This document shows, one piece after another, positions 36,468-45,522 of a stretch of 64,000 bases of DNA. The stretch covers positions 1,204,680 to 1,268,679 of the forward strand of contig NZ_JACIJO010000001.1 in the NCBI RefSeq assembly GCF_014206875.1, written 5' to 3'. The stretch is from Algoriphagus iocasae. Lineage in GTDB: Bacteria > Bacteroidota > Bacteroidia > Cytophagales > Cyclobacteriaceae. The notes under the pieces were generated by a model. It had not been told where the DNA came from, ran no database searches, and was given only the letters and a program-made list of their open reading frames with translations. Positions within the stretch are counted from its first letter, which is position 1. Each line of letters begins with the position of its first letter. A program made the translations under genes and the position numbers.

Positions 36468-37928
36468 TTTTAGCCTTTCCTTAATCCAATACCACTCTTC
36501 TCTTCCCGCACCTAAAATTTTTGACCAAAAAACATACAGCAACAATATTCCAAATGATGTGATTACAATGTTGATGATTGGATTTTGCTCCAATTGGAAG
36601 AAATAGAAAGGGGCATAAGTAGCTATCCCAACTGCCAAAATCCTCAATGTCTCTATCGAAAATGGATTAAAGTTTAATTTGATTTTTAGAAAAGAATACT
36701 TCACTATATTAAAAAGAAGCATCACCATTGCAGAAGCTAAAGCAGCTCCTTCAATTCCATAAATCGGTATCAGCCAGTAATTAAGGGCGACAATCAACAT
36801 GCTCATTAAAATTGTAGCAAGGAGATTGAACCTGTAATAGTTGGAGAAAACCAAAACCTCGCTATTGACAGAAAACAGCACGTCAAACAGCTTTCCCAAG
36901 CCAATTAGAAAAACGACATATTTTCCGGCTTCATAGATTCCTTTATTGGGAATCATATAATAGAGGTTGTCAATATTTGCCCAGATTCCAATAAATAGCA
37001 GTAAACAGATAAAAAGCTGCCTGTTGGAAACCTGCTTATAAAGCTTATTGATTTCAGTAAGGTTTCCTTTAGTAAAATGATCGGCGATTACAGGCATTAC
37101 TACCTGAGAAATAGCTCTTCTTGGTAATTCAATGACCAAAGCCATGCTAAACGCGATGGTGTAAATGGCATTTGCTTCTAAACTGACCATCGAACTCACC
37201 ATGATACTATCGATTTTCATGATCAAAGTTGATGCGGCAGTTGCCAAAAAAGTGATTAAGCTGAACTTGAGGAAAGAGCTTCTAAAGCCGACAGGGAAAT
37301 TGCTCCATCTGAAATCAAGCTTTAATACACCAAGCCATAGCAGATAAACCAAAACGCCTAAAGCTGCAATGCCATAAACGATAACTAGGCCATTCATTAC
37401 TAGATTAAATGGAATCCATCCTAAGAAATATGTCCCTACAAGAATACCTGTAAGAAGCCGTAGGAAAACCTCTCTGAAAAAGGTAGGAACAGCAATCTTT
37501 AAGTAGGATCGTGCATAGGCATCCAGAATACTACTCAATAGTGAAAAGAAAGTAATCAGTAAAACGACTTGAAGAAAATCAATTACCTCAGGGGAATTGA
37601 CTGCAAAGAGTCCGATGATCTGTTCTTTGAGAAGAAGGAAAATGCTGCCAACCAAAAGGAATCCTCCAAAAGCCAACAACATACTAAAACTCAAAAACGC
37701 GGATTGATTGTATTCTAACTTGGGAAAATAGCGGGTAATACCATGGCCTAAACCCAGCTGGGCAAAAGGAACAAAAAGTAATCCTAAATCCTGAATGGTA
37801 CGAAAAGTACCTAACTGTGAAGCTTCGAGTGCATAAGGAAATAACCAAAGGACATTGAAATAACCTATGACAACTCCCAGATAAGAAAATAATGCAGTTT
37901 GTAGACTCTGACTGGCTATTTTGCCCAT
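36447..37928 (-). CDS. Polysaccharide (oligosaccharide) flippase, Wzx-like
   Basis: A 493-residue integral membrane protein with about 13-14 hydrophobic helices and the MATE/MVF-fold polysaccharide exporter pattern: SLQTALFSYLGVVIGYFNVLWLFP is split at the first helix, then LGTFRTIQDLGLLFVPFAQLGLG and a C-terminal half with ASAMVMLLFNIVKY. It should move a lipid-linked sugar across the inner membrane. No glycosyltransferase genes are next to it. Its last bases overlap the 3' end of the candidate RNA on the other strand. Confidence 0.85.
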   Translation of the reverse strand: MGKIASQSLQTALFSYLGVVIGYFNVLWLFPYALEASQLGTFRTIQDLGLLFVPFAQLGLGHGITRYFPKLEYNQSAFLSFSMLLAFGGFLLVGSIFLLLKEQIIGLFAVNSPEVIDFLQVVLLITFFSLLSSILDAYARSYLKIAVPTFFREVFLRLLTGILVGTYFLGWIPFNLVMNGLVIVYGIAALGVLVYLLWLGVLKLDFRWSNFPVGFRSSFLKFSLITFLATAASTLIMKIDSIMVSSMVSLEANAIYTIAFSMALVIELPRRAISQVVMPVIADHFTKGNLTEINKLYKQVSNRQLFICLLLFIGIWANIDNLYYMIPNKGIYEAGKYVVFLIGLGKLFDVLFSVNSEVLVFSNYYRFNLLATILMSMLIVALNYWLIPIYGIEGAALASAMVMLLFNIVKYSFLKIKLNFNPFSIETLRILAVGIATYAPFYFFQLEQNPIINIVITSFGILLLYVFWSKILGAGREEWYWIKERLKSKKSGS

Positions 37929-37979
37929 GAGTTTAAAAGTATCAAAAAATCCGATAAATAGGGCTAATTAGCTCTTAGA

Positions 37980-38096
37980 TTAGTTTTTCGCACACTTATC
38001 GCATCCCGGTTCTGTCTTAGTTTTACCTGTGTATTTTCTTACCAGATAAACCAAAGCTCCCAAAACTAAAACGCCAACTAGGATTTCTTGTACCAT
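37980..38096 (-). CDS. FeoB-associated Cys-rich membrane protein (38 aa)
   Basis: A 38-residue frame reading MVQEILVGVLVLGALVYL at its start, then a Lys-rich segment and a C-terminal GCDKCAKN: one transmembrane helix and a CxxC motif. This is the small FeoB-associated protein family seen directly after feoB in many bacteria. It begins 2 bases after the feoB stop codon. It is too short for usual ORF cut-offs but its position and layout make it real. Possible role: a FeoC-like accessory or Fe(II)-binding partner. Confidence 0.85.
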   Translation of the reverse strand: MVQEILVGVLVLGALVYLVRKYTGKTKTEPGCDKCAKN

Positions 38097-38098
38097 CT

Positions 38099-40213
38099 TT
38101 AAGAGAATATATTATAGGTTAATAAGGCTGCAAAATATGCCAAAGCCGTCATGTATACTGTTTGAATTAACGGCCATTTCCACCCTTTAGTTTCCCGATA
38201 AACTACTGCAACTGTACTCATACACTGCATGGCAAAGACATAGAATACCATCAAAGAGAATGCAGTCGCTTTATTAAACACTTTTTCACCTGTTGCAGGA
38301 TTGATTTGTTGATCCAGTTTTTGGCGGATTGTTAATTCATCCTCCACATCTGCTCCGATACTATAAATTGTGGCAATGGTGGAAACAAAGACTTCTCTTG
38401 CTGCAAAGGAAGTAATCAGTGCGATTCCTATTTTCCAGTCGTAACCTAGCGGTTTAATAACTGGCTCAATTCCCCGACCCATGATACCGATAAATGAGTT
38501 TTCCAGCAATAAAGAAGAAGTTTCTGCTTTAACGGCATCTTGCTCATCTTCTGGTGCTAAGGCTAATTTTTCTTCACCTTCCTGTCGGATTTGCTCCATT
38601 CGAGACGGAGGACCATAACTTGCTAAAACCCATAAAACCACAGAAATCGCTAAAATCACTTTACCAGCTTCCATTACAAAAGTTTTGGATTTGCTGTACA
38701 TGGTCAAAACCACATCTTTCCACCTCGGTGTTCTATAGGTAGGTAATTCTACCATTAAGAAGCTTTTTTCCTCAGATTTCAAGATAAATTTCAAAAGCAA
38801 GGCAGTAAATAAAACGCCTATGATTCCCAATAGATAAAGGCCTAAAAGGGTCAATGCCTGCAAGTTGATAATTCCATAATCGGTATTTGGTACAACCAAC
38901 CCTATGAGAATGACATAGACCGGTAATCTGGCCGAGCAGCTCATCAATGGAGTTACCAAAATGGTGATGATTTTCTCCTTCCAGTTTCCAATATTTCTAG
39001 CGGCCATTACCCCTGGAATAGCACAAGCCACACCTGAAACAAGAGGGACAATACTTTTGCCATGGAGACCAAATGGACGCATCCATCGATCCATCAAGAA
39101 TACCACTCGAGACATGTATCCGGTATCCTCCAGAATAGCTAAAAATCCAAAGAGCATGGCAATTTGTGGAATGAAAATCACCACACCTCCAATACCCGGG
39201 ACGATTCCCTCTGAGATTAAACTGGTTAATGGTCCAGCTGGTAAAACATCATTGACCCAGCCAGAGATTTCAGCAAAAAGCCCGTCGATCAGGTCCATCG
39301 GAACAGAAGCCCAAGTGAAAATTGTCTGGAAGATCAATAACAAAATGCTTAGAAAAACCACATATCCCCATACTGGATGAAGGAAGATTTTGTCCAAAGC
39401 GGAGGAAGGTTTTTTGGCTTCCTTTTTAACTACACAAGATTCTACCAGCGAAGTGATTTTTCGATAACGGATCGTAGTTTCTTCCAATTGGGCACTTTCC
39501 AGATCAAAATTTTGAGAAGTGATCAAGGATTGGATCCATAATCTGTCTTCTGGATCAATTGATCGGTCTTTTGGCCCAAACCGAAGCATTTGATATGCCC
39601 TGTAATCATTTCTTAAATCAAACTTTTCTCTGATCGGTTGAAGAAGTGATTGAGGGATGATTTCAGAGATATTCAGGTAACTGGAATCAATACTGAAATT
39701 CTTTTCATGAATCAAAGATTTGATTTGTTCCAATCCCTTGAACCCACGAGCATCTGTACTCAGAATCGGAACTCCAAGAGATTTATAAATCTCGTAATTC
39801 CGTATTTCAATATTCTTTTTAGCGGCCAAATCGGCCATATTTAAGACAATTGCTAATCTCACACCCAGATCAATGAGTTGAGTGGCTAAAAATAATCCTC
39901 TGGATAATTGGCAGGAATCGATGACCATCAAGACATAGTCAGGTCGTTTTTCCTTGTCAATATGATTTAATACCCGGTGGGCAATTATTTCATCCTCTGA
40001 GTTTGGGTACAAACTGTATGTTCCTGGAAGATCCAGGATTTCATAAGTTGAACCTTCATAGTTCATCCATCCGGTTTTCTTGTCCACAGTTACTCCAGGG
40101 TAATTGCCGATCTTTTGGTTCAGGCCGGTTAATTGGTTGAAAATCGTGGATTTTCCCACATTGGGATTGCCAATGAGAGCTATTTTAGGAGTTCGGACGG
40201 TAGACTCAGACAT
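38099..40213 (-). CDS. feoB: Ferrous iron transport protein B
   Basis: The Fe(II) permease of the inner membrane. The 704-residue protein has an N-terminal G domain (GNPNVGKST, DLPGTYSL, NMAD), a GDI-like helical region, and a C-terminal transmembrane part with Gate motifs and the SCSARLPVY site, plus the AAREVFVST element. Length and order are typical. It follows feoA after 6 bases and precedes the 38-residue FeoB-associated gene; the three form one operon. Confidence 0.95.
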   Translation of the reverse strand: MSESTVRTPKIALIGNPNVGKSTIFNQLTGLNQKIGNYPGVTVDKKTGWMNYEGSTYEILDLPGTYSLYPNSEDEIIAHRVLNHIDKEKRPDYVLMVIDSCQLSRGLFLATQLIDLGVRLAIVLNMADLAAKKNIEIRNYEIYKSLGVPILSTDARGFKGLEQIKSLIHEKNFSIDSSYLNISEIIPQSLLQPIREKFDLRNDYRAYQMLRFGPKDRSIDPEDRLWIQSLITSQNFDLESAQLEETTIRYRKITSLVESCVVKKEAKKPSSALDKIFLHPVWGYVVFLSILLLIFQTIFTWASVPMDLIDGLFAEISGWVNDVLPAGPLTSLISEGIVPGIGGVVIFIPQIAMLFGFLAILEDTGYMSRVVFLMDRWMRPFGLHGKSIVPLVSGVACAIPGVMAARNIGNWKEKIITILVTPLMSCSARLPVYVILIGLVVPNTDYGIINLQALTLLGLYLLGIIGVLFTALLLKFILKSEEKSFLMVELPTYRTPRWKDVVLTMYSKSKTFVMEAGKVILAISVVLWVLASYGPPSRMEQIRQEGEEKLALAPEDEQDAVKAETSSLLLENSFIGIMGRGIEPVIKPLGYDWKIGIALITSFAAREVFVSTIATIYSIGADVEDELTIRQKLDQQINPATGEKVFNKATAFSLMVFYVFAMQCMSTVAVVYRETKGWKWPLIQTVYMTALAYFAALLTYNIFS

Positions 40214-40219
40214 GAAAAT

Positions 40220-40447
40220 TTAAAGCAATTGCACCTCGATCAAGGCAGCTTCAGATTTTCTGAGTGCCAAAAGAGTTTCATCCATCAGGAAAGCCATAGG
40301 GCCTCCCATAGGAGCTGCGTGATTTAATGTGATGGTTTTACCAGGAAGAAATCCCAATTCCATCAAATTGATTTTAAGTGGCGATGCCGCTATCTCCCGG
40401 ATGATGGCAGATTTTGAGGCAGGCATGGTATCAGCGGTAATATGCAT
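40220..40447 (-). CDS. feoA: Ferrous iron transport protein A
   Basis: A 75-residue SH3-like protein (FeoA domain: LMELGFLPGKTITL) that assists FeoB. First gene of the feoAB operon. Preceded by a -7 element. Confidence 0.92.
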   Translation of the reverse strand: MHITADTMPASKSAIIREIAASPLKINLMELGFLPGKTITLNHAAPMGGPMAFLMDETLLALRKSEAALIEVQLL

Positions 40448-40475
40448 AGGCTTATATGGGTGATAACCCTTCCCG

Positions 40476-40483
40476 CAAAAATA
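40476..40483 (-). promoter_or_regulatory. -7 promoter element of the feo operon
   Basis: On the minus strand TATTTTTG matches TAnnTTTG and lies 29 bases before the feoA ATG. No Fur box was recognised. Confidence 0.45.
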
Positions 40484-40549
40484 GGATTATTTGGAATGAA
40501 TCTAAAGAAAAATAAATAAGATTTTTGTCAGTTTTTCAGAACTGATTTA

Positions 40550-41188
40550 TCATGATATTTTCAAGAGGGTACTTTTTATGACCAATTCCTGATTTTTCTC
40601 AAATAAAAATTGAATGCTGAATTCTATAACTGTTTCCTTTTCAGGATCTTTTGTGAAAAATAATCTGAGCTTCTCATCTAGAAAAATAAGTTGGGGCTCC
40701 ATAAAAAAATCATCAATTGAGCGACTCGAATTATCATAAATTGAATTGATTTCAAAAAAATCATTCAATTTATCTCCTATTTTTAGAATAGTACCATCAC
40801 CCAATTCCACCTCTTTTAAATTGTAAATAGTAATTCCTATCAAACTATTTACAGATGAAGGCGGAGCAATGGAACATGCATATGCAACTCCTGGAATGCT
40901 TCCAGTTAACGGAGTGGGTTCAATCTGAGTGATGAATTGATAATCCTTAATACTGATTTGCTTGTATACTTGATCGTAAGGGAAAAAATCATCAGAGGTG
41001 ACTTCTTTGCCAGTAATGTCATAAGTCGCAGCAGCTAAAGATTTTACTTCAAAAGGAGAGGCTTGGGGTAAAGGGTCACAACCACAAGAATTATTACAAA
41101 GCAAATCCACATTGCATGAAAATGGAATAACCATCATAAAGGCATAAATAAAACACGTGCCTATTAATCTTTTAAGATTCGCTTTCAT
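40550..41188 (-). CDS. Cys-rich lipoprotein of unknown function
   Basis: A 212-residue protein with a lipobox near Cys25 (PFSC) and a Cys cluster just after it (LLCNNSCGCDP). The rest is a beta-rich, acidic domain without recognised motifs. It lies between the TonB-dependent receptor (47 bp away) and feoA on the same strand, so it is probably coexpressed with the receptor and may be an outer-membrane partner of it. Confidence 0.6.
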   Translation of the reverse strand: MKANLKRLIGTCFIYAFMMVIPFSCNVDLLCNNSCGCDPLPQASPFEVKSLAAATYDITGKEVTSDDFFPYDQVYKQISIKDYQFITQIEPTPLTGSIPGVAYACSIAPPSSVNSLIGITIYNLKEVELGDGTILKIGDKLNDFFEINSIYDNSSRSIDDFFMEPQLIFLDEKLRLFFTKDPEKETVIEFSIQFLFEKNQELVIKSTLLKIS

Positions 41189-41234
41189 ACACTTCTAAGT
41201 GTTGCTGAATAAATTATTAGTTTAATTTATTCAT

Positions 41235-43649
41235 TTAAAAGGAAGCTTTCAAAGAAAAATTAAAGTTTCTGCCTGCTGCAGCCATCCCTGAGCTGTAGGG
41301 TCTATACCTTTTGTCTCCGATATTTTCAAGACCGACCATCGCATCTAAAAACTTCGCAAGTTTGTAGGTACCTTGAATATTAAAAGTAATCCATGAAGGA
41401 GAATAAGGATTGCCATTCTCATCTTTCGCATATAAATGTGGTTTTCCTTTTTCATCTACAGGCATATTTTCGAATGAGACTTCTCCGTTATATATACTGC
41501 TCAACTCAAGTTTTACTCTTTTCTTAGAATAGGTAAGCCTTGTCAAGCCAAATAGGGGAGCAGCATGCCGGGTTGGGCTGGTCATTTCATCGTCCAATTC
41601 TTCCTGGCCTTTTTGCCAATTGATTTTTGAATAAAGAAGCCAATTTTGTGCTGGAGACCACTCTAATCCCGCCTGTATCCCATATACTGTTGCAGAAGCA
41701 GCATTTTGGATGGCTAATACTTTACTCGGAACCCCTTCATAGGGAATACTGTCCTGACCATTTAGCGTAAATGGCCTTCTGACCATCGCATTGTCCATCA
41801 GCGTGTAATATGCAGAAGCATCAATTTTCAAGAAATTTCCCCAATGCTTATTGATGTTTATCTCAGCATTGTAAACATATTCAGGTTTTAGAGAAGGATT
41901 TGGTACGATAACAGCTCCCGGTTCTGAATCGAAAAATTTACCCAAGTCATCCACATTTGGGGCTCTGAAACCTGTCGAAAGTTGAGGAGAAATAGTCCAA
42001 GAATCTTCAGGGCTATAAATCAACCCAAAAGAACCGGTAAGTGCTCCATTGTTATTGGTGGTGTTTTGATAAGGTAATGGAAAAAATTCTTCATTAGAAC
42101 TAAAGTCAGCTGATAGCCAAATTTGGTTGTAACGAAGCCCGGTTTGAAGCTTTAGCTTTTCGGATAAATGGGCGTGGTAGGTACTATAAAATGCCAAAGA
42201 AACCCAGTCAGATTTTGGATACCTCGCAGAAGCTGCTCCTTCTTCATTGGTCTGAATATTTACCTGTGATCCGGTGGAAATAACTCCATTGTAAACCGAT
42301 TCAACACCATAACTTAGGAAGCTTTCCTGGTTGATATTTTTAACCCAATCGGCATTAATTGAGAATGCATCCACTGTTTCAACCCTGTCGAAACGGTTGG
42401 AATTATTAAAACGTCTATCCAAACGACTTTCTTCAAAATGTTGCTGAGCGATTTTTATACTCATTTGGTCGTACCACTTCCCATTTCCCAATTGATTGAA
42501 AGTCACTTGATTCATGAGCCATATTTGTGGGCCATAATTCCATTCTGCAAATTTTGGCTTTTCGAAGCTTCCCTCTATCAATCGATCATATCGTGGAATA
42601 TCAGTCGATTTTGAATAATGAAACCCGTATTCCCAATCCGTTTTATTGCTTGGTTTAAATCTGATTTTCTGCATCAGATTTAGCTGAGAATAACCACTTG
42701 ATTTTTGGACTTTTGGATCAGGATTGACCAATACTTCATCTCCATATACAGAAGGGATCACATACCAAGGTCTCAAATAATCATCTGGGCCATTGCTACC
42801 CATTTTTAAATCCCCATAATCGAAATGGGAAATGCTACTCAGGAAAGCCCATCGTTCATTTGCAAAAGTGATATCTCCATGGAAAGTTTTTTCATTGTTA
42901 GCCGTAGCAAAACGCGTTAATGCAGTTCCATTTACTGCAAAGCCTGAGTCAGAGAAATTGGGTTTCAAGGTTTCAAAAGCCATCACTCCACCCAAAGCAT
43001 CACTCCCAAACATGACAGAACCTGGGCCAAAAAGTACTTCTGTGTTTTGCAAAGCCAAAGGATCTAATGAAATCACATTATGTAGATTTCCTCCTCTGAA
43101 AATAGCCGTATTAATTCGGACTCCGTCCACTGCATAGAGCAGGCGATTGGCGGAGAAACCGCGGATCATAGGACTTCCACCACCTTGTTGGCTTTTTTGT
43201 ATAAAAACATCTCCATTACTTCCAAGCCAGTCCGCGGTATTTGCTGGAGATCTGAGTTGAAATAAATCTTTATTCAAAACTGTGATTTTACCCGGAATAT
43301 CCTGATTGCTTTGTCTCCATCGACTACCAGTGACGATTGCCTGATCCATCTGAATCATCCCAGGACTTAGGATTACACGATACTCTTTATTTTTCAATTC
43401 TTCCATCGAGTAAGAGGAAGATTCAAAACCGAGCAATTGAAAATGTATTTCTGCCTGCTTGGAGAATAGTTCAAGATTTACCTGTCCTTTTCCGTTGGTA
43501 ATTGCACTCAGATAGGGTTCATTTCCAAAAACCAACACTCCAGGCAAGGGTAAATTTGAGTCTTGTTCATATACCGTCAAAACCTGAGAATAGGCCTGAT
43601 TAAATGTTAAAACCAATAGAAATAGAAGTGGTAAATATTTTTTACTCAT
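41235..43649 (-). CDS. TonB-dependent outer-membrane receptor
   Basis: An 804-residue receptor: signal peptide (ends near NQAYSQ), a carboxypeptidase-regulatory-like beta domain (VYEQDSNLPLPGVLVFGN), plug domain (MIRGFSANRLLYAVDGVRIN), and a 22-strand barrel ending in F at the C-terminus. The plug and barrel style are like siderophore/haem-type receptors, not SusC (no SusD nearby, shorter). Adjacent feoAB suggests iron or haem uptake, but the ligand is unknown. Confidence 0.88.
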   Translation of the reverse strand: MSKKYLPLLFLLVLTFNQAYSQVLTVYEQDSNLPLPGVLVFGNEPYLSAITNGKGQVNLELFSKQAEIHFQLLGFESSSYSMEELKNKEYRVILSPGMIQMDQAIVTGSRWRQSNQDIPGKITVLNKDLFQLRSPANTADWLGSNGDVFIQKSQQGGGSPMIRGFSANRLLYAVDGVRINTAIFRGGNLHNVISLDPLALQNTEVLFGPGSVMFGSDALGGVMAFETLKPNFSDSGFAVNGTALTRFATANNEKTFHGDITFANERWAFLSSISHFDYGDLKMGSNGPDDYLRPWYVIPSVYGDEVLVNPDPKVQKSSGYSQLNLMQKIRFKPSNKTDWEYGFHYSKSTDIPRYDRLIEGSFEKPKFAEWNYGPQIWLMNQVTFNQLGNGKWYDQMSIKIAQQHFEESRLDRRFNNSNRFDRVETVDAFSINADWVKNINQESFLSYGVESVYNGVISTGSQVNIQTNEEGAASARYPKSDWVSLAFYSTYHAHLSEKLKLQTGLRYNQIWLSADFSSNEEFFPLPYQNTTNNNGALTGSFGLIYSPEDSWTISPQLSTGFRAPNVDDLGKFFDSEPGAVIVPNPSLKPEYVYNAEININKHWGNFLKIDASAYYTLMDNAMVRRPFTLNGQDSIPYEGVPSKVLAIQNAASATVYGIQAGLEWSPAQNWLLYSKINWQKGQEELDDEMTSPTRHAAPLFGLTRLTYSKKRVKLELSSIYNGEVSFENMPVDEKGKPHLYAKDENGNPYSPSWITFNIQGTYKLAKFLDAMVGLENIGDKRYRPYSSGMAAAGRNFNFSLKASF

Positions 43650-43756
43650 AGAGAATTAAAAAGGAATCTGCTCGTGAAATTGAAAAGTAAAGGATAGAAA
43701 TCACAATTCGACCTTCCTTTAGATAAAAAGCATACTGATGATTTGGAAGGTTAGAA

Positions 43757-43786
43757 AATAAAAAAACCGGTCTATAAAAGACCGGC
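43757..43786 (-). terminator. Intrinsic terminator of the SQR-like gene
   Basis: CCGGTCT (43767-43773) pairs with AGACCGG (43779-43785); on the minus strand a T7 run follows, just after the stop codon of the SQR-like gene. Confidence 0.88.
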
Positions 43787-43792
43787 TCCGCG

Positions 43793-45055
43793 TTAAGCTT
43801 TACCTTTTAGCATCAGATTCCAATACATGAAGGGTAGGCCATATTTTTTTAATAACCACATCGAATATTGTTCTTTTGTGGTGTCCACAAATTTGGAAAT
43901 AAGCGGATCTGAATCTCTGATATTGTCATATTTGAATTCCGCCAAAACCATTTTCGAATAACCAGTTACAAGTGGGCAGGAAGAATAGCCATTGTATGAT
44001 GCTGAACCGATATGGTTGCTGTGAATTATTTTCAACAGATTTTCTACTAAAACCGGTGCTTGTTTTCTAATTGCAGCTCCAGTTTTTGCTGTTGGCAAAG
44101 CAGCTACGTCGCCAAGAGAAAAGATGTTTGGGAATCTTTTATGTTGAAGTGTATGAATATCCACATCAATCCATCCTTTATTGGCACCTTCTTGAATAGA
44201 GACGATAGAATCTCGGATAAACTTGGGAGCTGCCTGAGGTGGGGCTAAATGAAGAAAATCAAAAGATATTTTTATTTCAGAATCACCGATAATTTCTTCA
44301 CCGATCTTATTTCCTTCTGTGATAACACATCCGTTTTCTCCAGGTTTTGAATATTTAAAGTAGATCTCCTTTTTATCCGGGTCTATTCTGACTGGAGCAT
44401 AAAATGGCTTGAAAATGATATCCCTATCATGGATAATTTTATTGAGCGTCTTTGCAAAGTCTGGAACACCGAAAATAACTGTTCCCGGTGTAGCAAAAAT
44501 CACATTGGTGTCATTTCGTACTCCTGACTTTCTGAAATACTCTTCTGCCAAATACATGATTTTCTGTGGCGCACCTCCACATTTAATCGGAGTGGTTGGC
44601 TGGGTGAAAACAGCATTCCCTCCTTTAAACTTTTGAAGCATTTCCCAAGTGTATTCTGGGTCTGTATAATTGCTACAGACAACCCCTTTTTCCATCGCCT
44701 CAGGCAATCCTGGAAGTAAGCTTGGTTCCATGACCAAACCTGGTGCAACGACCAAATAATCATATGTGATTTTTCCTGAAGTTTTTGTTTCTATTGAATT
44801 GTTCATAGGATTGATATCTGTTGCATAATCCTTGATCCAATCAACTCCCTCAGGGATGTAGTCTGCCTCATTTCTTTCGGTGTCTTTGAAATTATAGGTT
44901 CCTGCACCTACTAAAGTCCAAGCGGGTTGATAATAGTGTTTCTCCGATGGTTCCACTATTGCCATAGAAAGAGACTTGTCTTTCCTTTTTAACTGTGCAG
45001 CTACTGTGATACCCGCAGTTCCTCCACCTATAATTACTATTTGATAATGGTTCAT
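43793..45055 (-). CDS. FAD-dependent sulfide:quinone-oxidoreductase-like flavoprotein
   Basis: A 420-residue flavoprotein of the SQR/FAD-NAD(P) family: N-terminal FAD-binding IIGGGTAGIT, C-terminal GDVAALPTAKTG. Cysteines at 127 (VVCSNY), 159 (IKCGGAP) and 360 (SSCPLV) fall where SQR has its three redox cysteines, so oxidation of sulfide to polysulfide with electrons to quinone is likely. It would sit on the inner membrane by its C-terminal amphipathic region (WLLKKYGLPFMYW). Upstream carries a Crp/Fnr-type box and a near-consensus -7 element. Confidence 0.87.
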   Translation of the reverse strand: MNHYQIVIIGGGTAGITVAAQLKRKDKSLSMAIVEPSEKHYYQPAWTLVGAGTYNFKDTERNEADYIPEGVDWIKDYATDINPMNNSIETKTSGKITYDYLVVAPGLVMEPSLLPGLPEAMEKGVVCSNYTDPEYTWEMLQKFKGGNAVFTQPTTPIKCGGAPQKIMYLAEEYFRKSGVRNDTNVIFATPGTVIFGVPDFAKTLNKIIHDRDIIFKPFYAPVRIDPDKKEIYFKYSKPGENGCVITEGNKIGEEIIGDSEIKISFDFLHLAPPQAAPKFIRDSIVSIQEGANKGWIDVDIHTLQHKRFPNIFSLGDVAALPTAKTGAAIRKQAPVLVENLLKIIHSNHIGSASYNGYSSCPLVTGYSKMVLAEFKYDNIRDSDPLISKFVDTTKEQYSMWLLKKYGLPFMYWNLMLKGKA

Positions 45056-45076
45056 GGTTTACCGAATTGATTAGCA

Positions 45077-45084
45077 TAAAAATA
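45077..45084 (-). promoter_or_regulatory. -7-like element of the SQR-like gene
   Basis: On the minus strand TATTTTTA differs from TAnnTTTG only in the last base. Its first base is 29.5 bp from the centre of the palindrome at 45105-45122, the same distance as at two other promoters here. Confidence 0.5.
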
Positions 45085-45104
45085 GGGAGGTCAGATGACG
45101 TAAA

Positions 45105-45122
45105 AGGTGACTTTTATCACCT
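45105..45122. promoter_or_regulatory. Crp/Fnr-type binding site upstream of the SQR-like gene
   Basis: AGGTGAC-TTTT-ATCACCT: arms AGGTGA/TCACCT are fully complementary, inner part GTGAC-N4-ATCAC. It centres 29.5 bp upstream of the minus-strand -7 element, a class II activator position. The likely binder is the Crp/Fnr protein at 45566-46222. Confidence 0.65.
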
Positions 45123-45249
45123 ATTGAAAAAAAGTTTTTCAAGCGATCTAGGAATTAAAAAGTCAAAAATTGCTTATCGGAAGATAACTCTAATCTGAAA
45201 CGATTGAGGTAAATAAATCAACTACATCAGCAAATTTAATTCAAACCGG

Positions 45250-45481
45250 TAATTGTCAATCCCACGTCTGGGAGTGTCAACTTGAACCCTAAAGAGTATC
45301 CGAAAGACTAAAAGCCAAAAGAGCCGAAACACACACGGCTGCAGAAATAAGACCACTGAGTAGGAGATTAGGCCTTTTTAAGATTCTGAGGACCTCTCCA
45401 TTGACCAAAGGACCAATTGTATGTTGTCCAACTTGTTAGGAATGTTTTTAAAACTCCCGGGATTTTCTGGGAGTTTTTTTT
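45250..45481 (+). ncRNA. Candidate structured RNA upstream of the Crp-family gene
   Basis: The 510-bp gap 45056-45565 holds a folded region ending in a strong terminator (45451-45481). Hairpins seen: TCCCA/TGGGA (45260-45273), AGCCG/CGGCT (45322-45340), GGAG.AGG/CCTCTCC (45363-45399), GGACAA/TTGTCC with one bulge (45410-45429). CTGGGAGT (45268-45275) can also pair with ACTCCCGG (45453-45460), which would break the terminator stem. No -7 element was found on either side, so the 5' end is uncertain. It could be a free small RNA or a leader with attenuation; I know no family for it. Confidence 0.45.
45451..45481 (+). terminator. Intrinsic terminator at the end of the candidate RNA
   Basis: AAACTCCC (45451-45458) pairs with GGGAGTTT (45469-45476) and is followed by T-rich sequence to 45481. 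It ends before the Crp-type box at 45508. Confidence 0.88.
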
Positions 45482-45506
45482 GAAATAGGGTAAATTCTAA
45501 AGGAAA

Positions 45507-45522
45507 TGTGATTAATATCACC
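45507..45522. promoter_or_regulatory. Crp/Fnr-type binding site upstream of the crp-like gene
   Basis: GTGAT-TAAT-ATCAC (45508-45521) is a perfect inverted repeat with the TGTGA-type half sites. Its centre is 29.5 bp upstream of the -7 element at 45544, as at the SQR-like and TauE promoters. This suggests the regulator acts on its own gene. Confidence 0.7.

Noticed and set aside
40448..40549. Fur box before feoA
   Set aside because: No sequence close to the Fur palindrome could be seen; only a -7 element.
45250..45481. Reading the structured region as a known riboswitch
   Set aside because: No conserved core of cobalamin, SAM, TPP, FMN, glycine or c-di-GMP riboswitches is visible and a terminator separates it from the next gene.
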